DNA from: Cystobacterineae bacterium
GTDB lineage: Bacteria > Myxococcota > Myxococcia > Myxococcales > Myxococcaceae
Direction of reading: 5' to 3'
Length of the DNA stretch: 59,653 bases
NCBI GenBank assembly: GCA_009782175.1
Contig: WRKR01000014.1
Span: forward strand, 1 to 59,653
Below, piece by piece: positions 17,335-25,753 of this stretch; within the stretch, counting starts at the first letter, position 1; each line of letters begins with the position of its first letter. The notes beneath the pieces were generated by a model that did no database searches, was not told the origin of the DNA, and saw only the letters and a program-made list of their open reading frames with translations. Both the position numbers and the translations under genes were made by a program.

Positions 17335-17359
17335 GTTGCCTCGCATGTGCTGCGCATAA
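17277..17359 (-). repeat. Dispersed repeat, copy 2 (inverted relative to 1284-1364)
   Basis: This copy spans the final codons and stop of the SGNH-domain gene and 25 bases beyond. It shares 62 of 67 positions with the reverse complement of 1284-1350. See the entry at 1284. Confidence 0.7.
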
Positions 17360-17365
17360 CCCAAA

Positions 17366-17397
17366 GCCCCCGCCTCTCGAAGAGGCAGGGGCTTTTT
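17366..17397. terminator. Bidirectional intrinsic terminator
   Basis: A GC-rich stem with 12-base arms (17366-17377 and 17381-17392, one mismatch) and loop CGA is flanked by AAA on the left and TTTTT on the right. It sits between the convergent SGNH-protein and NHL-protein genes and can serve both. Confidence 0.85.
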
Positions 17398-17480
17398 CAG
17401 GCTTTGCTGCACCGTGTTGAAAGGCCTCCTGCTTGAGCAAGCTCGGCGTTGGAGCAGCTCAACAAGGCCTCAGGCTTGGC

Positions 17481-19712
17481 CTATTTTTCAAGCACTATTC
17501 TGCGGATGCTGCTGTTAGAATAATCCGCCACATAGAGATTGTTGGCTGCAGCGTCTATGGCAATGCCCCAAGGATAATAAAACTGCGCAAGGCTCCCAGC
17601 GCCGTTGACAAAACCTCTTGTGTTGGTGCCGGCAATGGTGGTGACCACTCCGGCTGGTGTTATTCTGCGGATGCGGTTGTTGTTAGCATCCGTCACATAG
17701 AGGTTGCCCGCGGAGTCTCTGGTGATACCGACAGGATTAGAAAACCGTGCGGCAGTCCCCGTTCCGTCGGCAAAGCCTGCTGTACCGCCGGCCAGGGTGG
17801 TGACCGCTCCTGTGGATATGACCACCCTGCGAATGCGCTGGTTGCCAGGATCCGTCACATAAAGGTTGCCTGATGCGTCGACGGTGATGCCTTGAGGATA
17901 AGAAAACCGCGCAGCGCTTCCCGTTCCGTCGGCAAAACCTGCATTCCTGCAGTTGCCGGCAAGTGTGGTGACCACGTTGGACGTTGAAATTCTGCGAATG
18001 CAGTGGTTGTGGGTGTCCGCCACATAAAGGTTGCCGGAAGAATCTCTTGCAATGTCGTAAGGCTGAGCAAACAGTGCACTGGTCCCCGTGGCATCGGCAA
18101 AGCCTTCCGTGGTGCTGCCGGCGATGATGGAGACGGAGAGCAATGGGCAGTGTGCTATGAACGGTATGTATTGGCAGGAAGCATATGATGGTACGTGCCT
18201 GTGGATGCGGTTATGGCCGCTGTTCGCCACATAGAGAGCGTCCGGTGCTGTCATTGCGACACCACGAGGATAAGAGTGTCCAGCGGTAAGAGCTCTAACC
18301 TCGCCGCCTGGTGTCACCAAGCGAATGCGGTGGTTATGGGTATCCGCTACATAGAGAACGCCATATGTTGGGTCTATGGCAATGCCAGAAGGCCCATTAA
18401 ACCGCGCAGCACTGCCCGTGCCTTCAGCAGAACCTACTGTGCCATTGCCGGCAAGTGTGCTCACCGTTCCGGTCAGCACATAGGTGAAGTTGCTCGTGGA
18501 GGTGACGGTTTTGTTGCCATCCACCGTCACCTGCACGCGGCCGGTGCAGCGGCTGACGGCGTTGACTCTGCAGAGGCTGCTTGAAGGCACGGTCAGCCGG
18601 ATGGCGGTGGGCGACACGGAGTCAATATTGGCGGCAGGGACTTCAACTTCGCCCAACCTCACCACATTTGCGGCCCTGACGTCGCTGAAGTTGCTGCCCG
18701 AAATAAGCATTTCTGCGCCATAGCCCGTCTGGGTGGGGGTGAAGCTGGTGATGGTGGGCATGATGGGGGGCTGCGTTATGCTCACTGTTTTTATGTTGGT
18801 GCTGTCTGTTGTTGCGGTGACGCTCACATCCGCATAGCGGGGGGTGGTGCCGTTATTTTGTGTCAGCGTCACCGTCACCCTGCCATTGTTGCTGCCGGAT
18901 GTAGGTTCCACACGGCACCAATCGCGTGAGCAGCTTGCTATCCAGCTTGTGTTGGAAATGACATTGAACTCTCTTGAAGCGGCTGCTCCCGAAGTGAGCA
19001 CAATTTGGGCCGGATTCACACTGAGCTCCGAGTTAAAGGCGCGCTGCATAATGCTCACTGTCACAGGCTCTGCAAGGCCGGCTGTTATCTCCACCGTGGC
19101 ATAGCGGTCATCCGTGCTGCCGTTTGCCGACACGCTCACCGTCACCGTTCTGTTGCCACTGCCGGAAGGCATATCCACAGTGCACCAGGTTTCACTGCAG
19201 CTTGCGCTCCATGCGGTGTTGGATTGCAGCATAAAAGTTTCACTGCCTGCTTCTGCATCAAAATCCAGGCTGGTGCTGCTCACACTGAGCATGGGCTCTG
19301 TTGCCGCCTGTGTTATCAGCACGGTTTTTTGGAGTTTTCCTGCGGTTATCTCCAGGTCGGCAGAGCGAAGGGCGGTGTCGGTGTTTGCGACCAACACCTT
19401 CACCTCCACCGTGGCGTTGCCTTTGCCGGAGCTTGGCGCCACACTGAGCCAATCTGCACCGTTTGTGCTGAGGCTCCAATCCGTGTTGGAGAAAATATTT
19501 AATGTTTTTGTTTGGTTGGCTTCCAAAGCAAAATGAAGGCTTTCCACATCCACCCGGAGTTCTGCTTCAATGAGCATGTTGTTCTCATCGTCGTCCTTGT
19601 TCTCAGCAGGTCCGCAGGCCCCAAATGCCAGGGCCAAAACCATCGACAAAGCATAAAAAACAAAGCCTCTTTTCAAGGCCTTTTCCTGGAATTTCCTTTT
19701 TTCTGCACCCAT
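17481..19712 (-). CDS. Lipoprotein with three BACON domains, a TIG domain and NHL repeats
   Basis: A 743-residue surface or periplasmic lipoprotein. The signal is KRGFVFYALSMVLALAFGAC, with the Cys as lipid site. Three consecutive BACON-type beta domains (about 55-310) share the pattern 'F.V.SNT.W..S....W..V.P.SG..N..V.V'. An IPT/TIG domain (about 315-410) is next. Then come about five NHL-type beta-propeller blades up to the end, each with PxGIAxD...LYVADxxNxRIRR (for example NPVGITRDSAGNLYVTD). Such propellers usually bind carbohydrate or protein. The frame stays open to 19880 through four 33-bp repeats, each offering an ATG. The ATG at 19712 places the signal correctly and is preferred. 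Ligand unknown. Confidence 0.82.
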   Translation of the reverse strand: MGAEKRKFQEKALKRGFVFYALSMVLALAFGACGPAENKDDDENNMLIEAELRVDVESLHFALEANQTKTLNIFSNTDWSLSTNGADWLSVAPSSGKGNATVEVKVLVANTDTALRSADLEITAGKLQKTVLITQAATEPMLSVSSTSLDFDAEAGSETFMLQSNTAWSASCSETWCTVDMPSGSGNRTVTVSVSANGSTDDRYATVEITAGLAEPVTVSIMQRAFNSELSVNPAQIVLTSGAAASREFNVISNTSWIASCSRDWCRVEPTSGSNNGRVTVTLTQNNGTTPRYADVSVTATTDSTNIKTVSITQPPIMPTITSFTPTQTGYGAEMLISGSNFSDVRAANVVRLGEVEVPAANIDSVSPTAIRLTVPSSSLCRVNAVSRCTGRVQVTVDGNKTVTSTSNFTYVLTGTVSTLAGNGTVGSAEGTGSAARFNGPSGIAIDPTYGVLYVADTHNHRIRLVTPGGEVRALTAGHSYPRGVAMTAPDALYVANSGHNRIHRHVPSYASCQYIPFIAHCPLLSVSIIAGSTTEGFADATGTSALFAQPYDIARDSSGNLYVADTHNHCIRRISTSNVVTTLAGNCRNAGFADGTGSAARFSYPQGITVDASGNLYVTDPGNQRIRRVVISTGAVTTLAGGTAGFADGTGTAARFSNPVGITRDSAGNLYVTDANNNRIRRITPAGVVTTIAGTNTRGFVNGAGSLAQFYYPWGIAIDAAANNLYVADYSNSSIRRIVLEK

Positions 19713-19838
19713 TTCATCCACACTCCTGTTTTGTTTTGCACCCATTTCATCCGCTCTCCTGTTGTGTTTTGCGACCATTTCATCCACGCTCCTGTTGTGT
19801 TCTGCACTCATTTCATCCACGCTTTTTGGGGGGTTCTG
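19706..19838 (-). repeat. Four 33-bp tandem units at the 5' end of the NHL-protein gene
   Basis: Units at 19706-19738, 19739-19771, 19772-19804 and from 19805 are clearly related. Read on the minus strand they encode 11-residue repeats of the type SVDEM-x-A-x-H-N-R. Each carries an in-frame ATG, so the tract holds several alternative starts for the same protein. Confidence 0.85.
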
Positions 19839-19995
19839 CATGTGTTTCTTCACCGCTTTGTTGTGCATCTGCTTTCTCACCGCTTTGTTTTATGTTTGTT
19901 TTTTTTTGTAGCTTTGCTGTTTTGTTATTTGCTTATAGCTTTTGGGTTTTAAGCCCATTTCTTGAGGCTTTGCTTTGTTTTGCGAACAATGTCTC

Positions 19996-20356
19996 TTCGA
20001 AAACTCAGCTTTGCTGAGAGCCATTCCTTCACTTCATTTTGTGTTTTCAATACCTTTCTTTTCTTCCTGTTCATTGTTTTTCATTGGACTAGAACACAAA
20101 GCATTAAATGTGGTTTTGAGCTCACAGCTTATGGGCGTTTCAGCTTCCAAAAAGTTTCTTCTAAAGTGAAATTTTTTTCGCGCTTCAGCTTTGCTGAGAG
20201 CCATTCCTTCACTTTATTTTGGTTTTCAACACCTCCTCGCTTTGCTTTTTAGGGTCTTCATTGGATTAGAATAAAAAGAATAATGCATAGATTCTAGCAT
20301 CATATCTAATAATCGCTTCATTTTCAAAAAGGTTTTTCCTGATGTGAAAAAAAGTA
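19996..20356. repeat. Diverged 180-bp tandem duplication in the 19880-20708 intergenic gap
   Basis: The hairpin CTCAGC-TTT-GCTGAG plus AGCCATTCCTTCACTT at 20004-20034 recurs at 20184-20214, exactly 180 bases later. Further matches follow in the same order: CATTGGACTAGAA versus CATTGGATTAGAA, then CTTC-x-AAAAAG and TGAAATTTTTT/TGTGAAAAAAA blocks. The gap is AT-rich with no convincing gene. The rest (20360-20600) shows nothing I recognise. Confidence 0.65.
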
Positions 20357-20708
20357 GGTTTCGTCGCACAAAACACGAGAAAAGCTCAGCATGACGAAAG
20401 AGGCTTTGGGGCCAAACAAGCCCAAAATGATGAGCGTTTTCCCGAGTTCACCCCCATGGACAGTGTCTTTCAGCAAGGCGCTAAAATTCAGAATTTCTCT
20501 TGTATTTTCAAAGGGGATTGAAAAATTCTCACATTAAATTTCATCTGAGTTTTTAAAGTATTATGCTGTTTATGGGCCTGAAAATGAAGTGTCCGCGCAG
20601 AACCTTCTCTTGACTCTCAAAAAAATGAGACTAGATGTAGAGGACTACATGAGACCGGCAAAAGTCGGCCTTATGGGCTAGAAGTTTTTCTTGAGGAGCA
20701 AACACCAT

Positions 20709-21077
20709 ATGAAGAAACTGTTGATGATGTTGGCTGCGGCCATGGCAATGATGATGGTTGGCTGCGGAAAAGATGATTGTGAGAAAGCCGGTGACGTTAG
20801 AATAGATGCGTCCAAGGAAGCTTGCAAAGGCAAGAGCTGCTGGTATTGCGAGTGCGTGATCAACCAAGAAGGCAAGATGGTTGACTACGATGCTGAGTTT
20901 AAGGCTGTGGGTTGCAAAGACATTCCCCCTGCTAGCAGCGATACTCCTCCAGTTGAAATAACATGTGAGGGCAAAATACTAGATGATGCCCAAGAGTGCT
21001 TGGACGACAAGGATAAGTGCAAAGCGCCGCTTATTGAAAGCACCAATAAGAGCTGCGAAGGGACACCCAAGTCATAG
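20709..21077 (+). CDS. Small cysteine-rich lipoprotein
   Basis: A 122-residue protein. The signal peptide MKKLLMMLAAAMAMMMVGC ends in a lipobox. The mature part contains ten further cysteines (EACKGKSCWYCECV, VGCKD, ITCEG, QECLDD, DKCKAP, KSCEG). They suggest a disulfide-stabilised fold or metal binding. GAGGAG 10 bases before ATG 20709 supports this start. A weak promoter candidate (TTGACT at 20610, 17-base spacing, AGATGT) lies upstream, and a strong terminator follows, so it is probably its own transcription unit. Family not recognised; small Cys-rich lipoproteins of this sort are common in Myxococcota. Confidence 0.78.
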   Translation: MKKLLMMLAAAMAMMMVGCGKDDCEKAGDVRIDASKEACKGKSCWYCECVINQEGKMVDYDAEFKAVGCKDIPPASSDTPPVEITCEGKILDDAQECLDDKDKCKAPLIESTNKSCEGTPKS

Positions 21078-21105
21078 CTTTTTTGCCACAGAACTTTCAA
21101 ACAAA

Positions 21106-21132
21106 GCCCCGCCTCGTGCGGGGCTTTTTTTT
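21106..21132 (+). terminator. Intrinsic terminator
   Basis: A perfect 7-bp GCCCCGC/GCGGGGC stem (21106-21112, 21118-21124) with loop CTCGT is followed by eight T. It lies 28 bases after the stop of the Cys-rich lipoprotein gene. Confidence 0.93.
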
Positions 21133-21214
21133 GGAAAGGCATGTGTTGAGCTTGCAAAACAGCGTTCTTCAACAGCCCCTCAAAAGCCAAGCCTTCAGTT
21201 GGCTTTAAAGCAGC

Positions 21215-21910
21215 CTAGAGGCTAAAAACCGAAGGGGGGAGTGCAGGGCCGCGTTGTGCGGCCCAGGCGCATAGCAGGGCAATGGCGGCGGTGGCCACAA
21301 ACAGCCAAGCGCGGCGGCCTCTCAAGGAGAGGCGCAAGGCCAGGCCGCACACGAGGCCTGCAGCTGCGCCGCCGGCGTGGCCTGGGAGGCTGATGCCTGG
21401 CAACAAACTCAAAATGGCAATTTGGGCAAACCAAATAAGCAAGCCTTTGCGTGCATGGCGTGTAGCCAGAGGCAGCATAACGCCTGCCCAGGAAATAATA
21501 ACGCCCGAAGCCCCCACCATGTAGGCTTCCGGGCTGAATAACAGGCAGGAGAGGGCAGTTCCCAAAGCGCCCAGCACAGAGGCCCACGCAAAAAGCCCAT
21601 GGCCAATGCTTGCCTCGAGGCCGCGGCCCAGGCCATAGGCCACCCACATGTTGAAGGCCAGGTGCAAAACATTGCCGTGCAGGAAGTGGCAGCTCAAAAT
21701 GCGCCACCACTCACCATATTTGACGGCCGGGGCATATAAGCCAAAAAAAAAGCCCCAGTTTTGGTGGAGCCCTGAAAAAGTGCCCAGCACAAACAAGGCT
21801 ATGCATACGGCTATATAGCCATAGCATACCCAGGGCACAGGCCGCCGGGTTGGGGCTTGGCGGGGGCCCATGGGCATGTCTGGAAAGGCTTCGGGTGCTG
21901 GGTGGCTCAT
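21215..21910 (-). CDS. Rhomboid-family intramembrane serine protease
   Basis: A 231-residue membrane protein with six or seven hydrophobic segments after a Pro-rich cytosolic N-terminus. Rhomboid hallmarks: HFLHGNVLHLAFNMW (oxyanion-helping His/Asn region), the catalytic Ser in GASGVI, and the catalytic His in LPGHAGGAAAG near the last helices. Such enzymes cut transmembrane substrates within or near the bilayer. The start ATG lies 6 bases after the nadB stop, so it is the second gene of a nadB operon. The substrate is unknown. Confidence 0.88.
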   Translation of the reverse strand: MSHPAPEAFPDMPMGPRQAPTRRPVPWVCYGYIAVCIALFVLGTFSGLHQNWGFFFGLYAPAVKYGEWWRILSCHFLHGNVLHLAFNMWVAYGLGRGLEASIGHGLFAWASVLGALGTALSCLLFSPEAYMVGASGVIISWAGVMLPLATRHARKGLLIWFAQIAILSLLPGISLPGHAGGAAAGLVCGLALRLSLRGRRAWLFVATAAIALLCAWAAQRGPALPPSVFSL

Positions 21911-21916
21911 GGCTCC

Positions 21917-23500
21917 CTATGGCTCCCTTTGTATAAAGGTGTCAGGTTGAGGTGTGGAGGCTGTGTCGGGCCAGTCCAGGCTCATATGCAAGCCGCGGCT
22001 CTCTTTGCGTGCAAGCGCGCACTCCACAATTAAATGGGCCACATCCGCAATATTCCGCAACTCCAACATATCGCGCGTCACCACATATTCACCATAAAAG
22101 GCACGTATCTCTTCGCGCAAAAGCGCCAACCTGTGTTGGGCCAACCAGAGGCGCTTGTTGCTGCGGACAATGCCCACCAAATTCCACATGAGGCGGCGAA
22201 TGTCCTCCCAGTTTTGGCGCACCAACACCCCTTCAAAGCTGTCTGCTTGGCCTTTATATATCCACGGCGCAATGTCTTCAAAAGGGAGGGGTGTCTCTTT
22301 GAGTTTTTGGGCAGCGGCTTGGGCGGCGCGGTGGCCGAAAACCAAGCCTTCAAGCAGGGAGTTGGAGGCCAGGCGGTTGGCTCCATGCAAACCGGTATGC
22401 GCCACCTCTCCAATGGCAAAAAGCCCGGGTATGGAGGTACGTCCCTCCAAATCCGTGTCAACGCCACCGCATTGGTAATGTGCTGCGGGCACCACGGGAA
22501 TGGGGCATTCCACCATATCAATCCCAAAAGAGCGGCAAGTGGCCAACAGTGTGGGGAAGCGTTTTTCGAGGAAGCTTTTCCCCAGGTGGCGCACATCCAA
22601 CAGGAGGTGGGCATCACCGCTTTTTTTCATTTCGGTGTCCATGGCACGCGTCACCACGTCGCGAGGGGCCAAATCCCCCTGGGGGTGGTGGTTTTGCATA
22701 AAGCTTTGGCCATTTTTCAACCGCAAAATGCCGCCTTCTCCGCGTACCGCTTCACTAATGAGGAAGTTTTTGGCCTCTGGGTGGAACAAGCAGGTGGGGT
22801 GGAATTGAAAAAACTCCATGTTGGCAATGCGTGCACCTGCGCGGAAGGCCATGGCCAGCCCGTCACCCGTGGCCATGTCCGGGTTGGAGGTATAAAGGTA
22901 GGCCTTTCCGGAGCCACCCGTGGCCAGCACCGTTTGTTTGGCGTGGAAAGCTTCAATGTGTCCGTCTTCTCTCAACACATAGGCGCCCAAACAGCGCCCC
23001 TTTCCCAGAGGGAGGCGTTTGTCACATACCAAGTCAACAGCGCAGCTCTGCTCAAAGAGGGAAATTTGAGGCAGGCTCAGGCAATGTTCCAACAAAGCGC
23101 GTTGCACTTCTTTGCCCGTCATGTCCTGGGCGTGGACAATGCGTCGGCGGGAGTGGCCCCCTTCACGGGTTAAGTCATAGCGGCCATGGCCATCCAGGTC
23201 GAAGTGGCAGCCCAAAGCCACCAGCTCCAACAGCCTTTGAGGGCCTTCTTCCACTGTTATACGCACGGCATTTTCGCGGCATTGGCCGGCGCCTGCCACC
23301 AGGCTGTCCTCCGTGTGCAACTCAAAACTGTCACGCTCATCCAACACAGAGGCAATGCCTCCTTGGGCATGGCTTGTGCTGGTTTCTTCGGCTCCACGTT
23401 TGGTAACCACGGCCACACGCCCATGCTGGGCGGCAAGGCGAGCAAAGCTTAGGCCTGCAATTCCACTCCCAAGGACAAGAAAGTCATATTCCCGGCGCAT
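21917..23500 (-). CDS. nadB: L-aspartate oxidase
   Basis: A 527-residue FAD enzyme that oxidises aspartate to iminoaspartate for quinolinate and NAD synthesis. It shows the FAD Rossmann motif DFLVLGSGIAGLSFARLA and TSTSHAQGGIA. It also has FFQFHPTCLF, SEAVRGEGG, HYQCGGVDTDLEGRTSIPG and GANRLASNSLLEG, as in the NadB/succinate-dehydrogenase flavoprotein family. ATG 23500 gives a standard N-terminus (MRREYDF); a TTG at 23536 would add 12 residues. The nadA and nadC genes are not in the window. The gene precedes the rhomboid protease. Confidence 0.94.
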   Translation of the reverse strand: MRREYDFLVLGSGIAGLSFARLAAQHGRVAVVTKRGAEETSTSHAQGGIASVLDERDSFELHTEDSLVAGAGQCRENAVRITVEEGPQRLLELVALGCHFDLDGHGRYDLTREGGHSRRRIVHAQDMTGKEVQRALLEHCLSLPQISLFEQSCAVDLVCDKRLPLGKGRCLGAYVLREDGHIEAFHAKQTVLATGGSGKAYLYTSNPDMATGDGLAMAFRAGARIANMEFFQFHPTCLFHPEAKNFLISEAVRGEGGILRLKNGQSFMQNHHPQGDLAPRDVVTRAMDTEMKKSGDAHLLLDVRHLGKSFLEKRFPTLLATCRSFGIDMVECPIPVVPAAHYQCGGVDTDLEGRTSIPGLFAIGEVAHTGLHGANRLASNSLLEGLVFGHRAAQAAAQKLKETPLPFEDIAPWIYKGQADSFEGVLVRQNWEDIRRLMWNLVGIVRSNKRLWLAQHRLALLREEIRAFYGEYVVTRDMLELRNIADVAHLIVECALARKESRGLHMSLDWPDTASTPQPDTFIQREP

Positions 23501-23597
23501 GCCCCCCTTGTTCCCCTGAGTTGTTTTTTTTGGCAATGGAAAATGCTCAACATTTTATATTAGGCTTATATGAGGCTCAATTTTCGGAAAGCCCCCT

Positions 23598-24305
23598 ATG
23601 TATATGCTCCATGTTCGCCACCTCAGCATTGTCAGCATTGTCAGCATGCTCAGCAGGGTTAGCAGGGTAGGCCTTGCCTTGTGGGCCTGTGCCACTTGGG
23701 CAGAAGAAGGCAAAATTTATAAATATGTTGAGAAGGATGGAACCATTGTCTACACCAATGCACCTCAAGGGCGCGAAAAAATGAAAGCTTCTGAGAAAGC
23801 TTCTGCTGCAGGCCCTTTGGGCATAGCCAAAGGGGCCCACGTGGGTGCTTTAGGTGTGCAAAATGCTGCTTTTCAAGCCAAATATAAGCCTTTTGAGGCA
23901 ATGGTTTTGGCCAGTGCTCAAAAACATGGGCTGCCGGCGGCCTTGTTGAAAGCCATGATGCATGTAGAGTCTGCCTTTGAGCCTCATGCGGTTTCTCCCA
24001 AGGGGGCTGTGGGCCTCATGCAGTTAATGCCTCAAACAGCTCAGCAATTGGCGGTTGAAAACCTTTTGGATGCCAAAGCCAACATTGAGGCGGGTGCTCG
24101 CTATTTTAGAATGCTTTCTAAGCTGTTTGATGGGAACATGGTGCAGGCGCTTGCAGCTTATAACGCAGGGCCCAATGCCGTAAAAAAATATGGGGGGCAA
24201 ATTCCTCCCTATGCGGAAACACAGCTATATGTGCGAAAGGTACTGTCCCTCTATTCCATTTACCAATACCCCCATAGCCAGCTGAAGGAGAAACCCAAGC
24301 GATGA
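23598..24305 (+). CDS. Lytic transglycosylase with N-terminal DUF4124-like domain
   Basis: A 235-residue exported peptidoglycan lyase. After a signal sequence (about 1-36) comes a short DUF4124-like segment (IYKYVEKDGTIVYTNAPQG). The SLT domain (about 110-220) has the catalytic Glu in MHVESAFEP, then GAVGLMQLMPQTAQQL and AYNAGPNAV. The N-terminus contains 9-bp tandem repeats (encoding SIVSIVSM) that make the exact start uncertain. The stop overlaps the next start (ATGA at 24302), so it is coupled to the TPR-AIM24 gene. It is the second transglycosylase in the window. Confidence 0.9.
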   Translation: MYMLHVRHLSIVSIVSMLSRVSRVGLALWACATWAEEGKIYKYVEKDGTIVYTNAPQGREKMKASEKASAAGPLGIAKGAHVGALGVQNAAFQAKYKPFEAMVLASAQKHGLPAALLKAMMHVESAFEPHAVSPKGAVGLMQLMPQTAQQLAVENLLDAKANIEAGARYFRMLSKLFDGNMVQALAAYNAGPNAVKKYGGQIPPYAETQLYVRKVLSLYSIYQYPHSQLKEKPKR

Positions 24306-25753
24306 TCGGCCAAGACGCCTCAGATGAGGTCGCCTTTCTTGAAGCGTTTTACCGTGGAGGAGAATGGCTCGCTCAGGGTGATTTTCTCGCGGCCAGACTT
24401 CATTTGGAGCAGGCTTTGCGCCTGAACCCCAACAATGAAAAAACACAAAACCTGCTGGGCCTCACCTATTTCAAACTCAACCTCTGGAAGGACGCTGCAC
24501 AGGTTTATGAGGCCTTGGTCCACAACAACCCGGGAGATGCGACGCTCCACATTAACCTGGGCCTGGTGTTTTTAAAGCAAAACAACACCAGCCACGCTGT
24601 GCGCGCATTTGAGACGGCCATCAGCCTTCAACAGGACAACAAAAAGGCGCACAACTATTTGGGGCTTGCTCTGGCCCAGGGTGCAGAATATGTGCGCGCC
24701 CGCGAGCATTTTTTGCTCGCGGGCTCCGAGGCCATGGCTTTGCGGATGACGCATATTGTGGATGAGTTGTTAAAAAACCCAGCTCCCAAGCCGCTGGAGA
24801 AAAACGCGCCTGAGCAAAGCCAGGGGCCTTTGGAAAAAACCCTCCCTGCGCCTGCTGAAAACCCCTCCTCCTCAACGGAAGTTGGCAAGGTGCTTGAGGA
24901 GCTCAATAAGAATATGACTGAAAAGCCGCCTTCACATGCAAAAGAAGTTTCTTCAATGCCTGCCCCCCCTCTCTCGGAACCTGCTCTCTCGGAGAATGCC
25001 GCAGCGCAGAACACCCCCCCTGAAAACCCTCCTCAAGAGAAGGAGGATGTTTTTCCGCTTCCTTCAGCCCAGAGGGACTCAAAACCCGCAGAGCGCTTTC
25101 AGCCCCCGCCCATAGAAGAGGCCCCCAGTGTAGGGTTTAAAATTTCCCAAACCGTTCCCGTATTGCCATGGCCACAAGAAGGCGCTGAGCTTTTCCAAAT
25201 AGACAAAGAGGCGGTCACCATCAGCATCCAAGGGGAGCTTTTGACGCGGTTGACAGGTTTGTTGGCCGTGGCGGGGAATTTGGACATAACCCCCGAAATG
25301 CGTCGCTATAGAGGACGCTCCACCGACAGCCCCTTTGGGGTTGGGCAAGACCAAATGCAGCGCCTCATGGGTGCCGGCGTCCTTTTTGTGGAGAAAGCGA
25401 CGACAGAGTTTTTGGCCCTCTCTCTGGGAGAGGGCAGCCTTTATTTGCGGGAAGAAAACCTGTTTGCTTTTGATGAGCGGCTGAATTTTGAAAACGGGAG
25501 GTTGTCAGGCGAGGAAGGGTGGAGCATTGACATGGTGCACTTGAGGGGCGAGGGGAGGTTGTTGTTGCGCCTTAAGGGAATGCTGCGTCGAGTTCCGGTG
25601 CCCGCGGCAATGTCCCTGCGCGTACCTGTCTCTCAATTGGTAGGTTGGTATGGCCAACTTACGCCCGTGCTGAGTGCCGTCGTGGGCCGGAGCACCATTG
25701 TGCTGAGCGGCACGGGCTTTGCGCTTGTCAGCGTTGCAGGTCAACGGCCATGA
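24302..25753 (+). CDS. TPR protein with C-terminal AIM24 domain
   Basis: A 483-residue protein. Residues about 1-150 form TPR repeats (GDFLAARLHLEQALRLNPNN, DATLHINLGLVFLKQNN). A Pro/Glu/Ser-rich disordered linker covers about 155-285. The C-terminal 200 residues match the AIM24/tubby-like beta-barrel family: VTISIQGELLTRLTGLLAVAG, FVEKATTEFLALSLGEGSLYL and GEGRLLLRLKG. AIM24 proteins are linked to membrane lipid organisation in mitochondria. The gene overlaps both neighbours by ATGA (transglycosylase before, pgsA after), so a joint envelope or phospholipid role is plausible but unproven. Confidence 0.82.
   Translation: MIGQDASDEVAFLEAFYRGGEWLAQGDFLAARLHLEQALRLNPNNEKTQNLLGLTYFKLNLWKDAAQVYEALVHNNPGDATLHINLGLVFLKQNNTSHAVRAFETAISLQQDNKKAHNYLGLALAQGAEYVRAREHFLLAGSEAMALRMTHIVDELLKNPAPKPLEKNAPEQSQGPLEKTLPAPAENPSSSTEVGKVLEELNKNMTEKPPSHAKEVSSMPAPPLSEPALSENAAAQNTPPENPPQEKEDVFPLPSAQRDSKPAERFQPPPIEEAPSVGFKISQTVPVLPWPQEGAELFQIDKEAVTISIQGELLTRLTGLLAVAGNLDITPEMRRYRGRSTDSPFGVGQDQMQRLMGAGVLFVEKATTEFLALSLGEGSLYLREENLFAFDERLNFENGRLSGEEGWSIDMVHLRGEGRLLLRLKGMLRRVPVPAAMSLRVPVSQLVGWYGQLTPVLSAVVGRSTIVLSGTGFALVSVAGQRP

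Noticed and set aside
22034-23173. A 379-residue plus-strand frame opposite nadB
   Set aside because: nadB has all family motifs over the same bases. The antisense frame shows no domain and its composition follows the codon bias of nadB.
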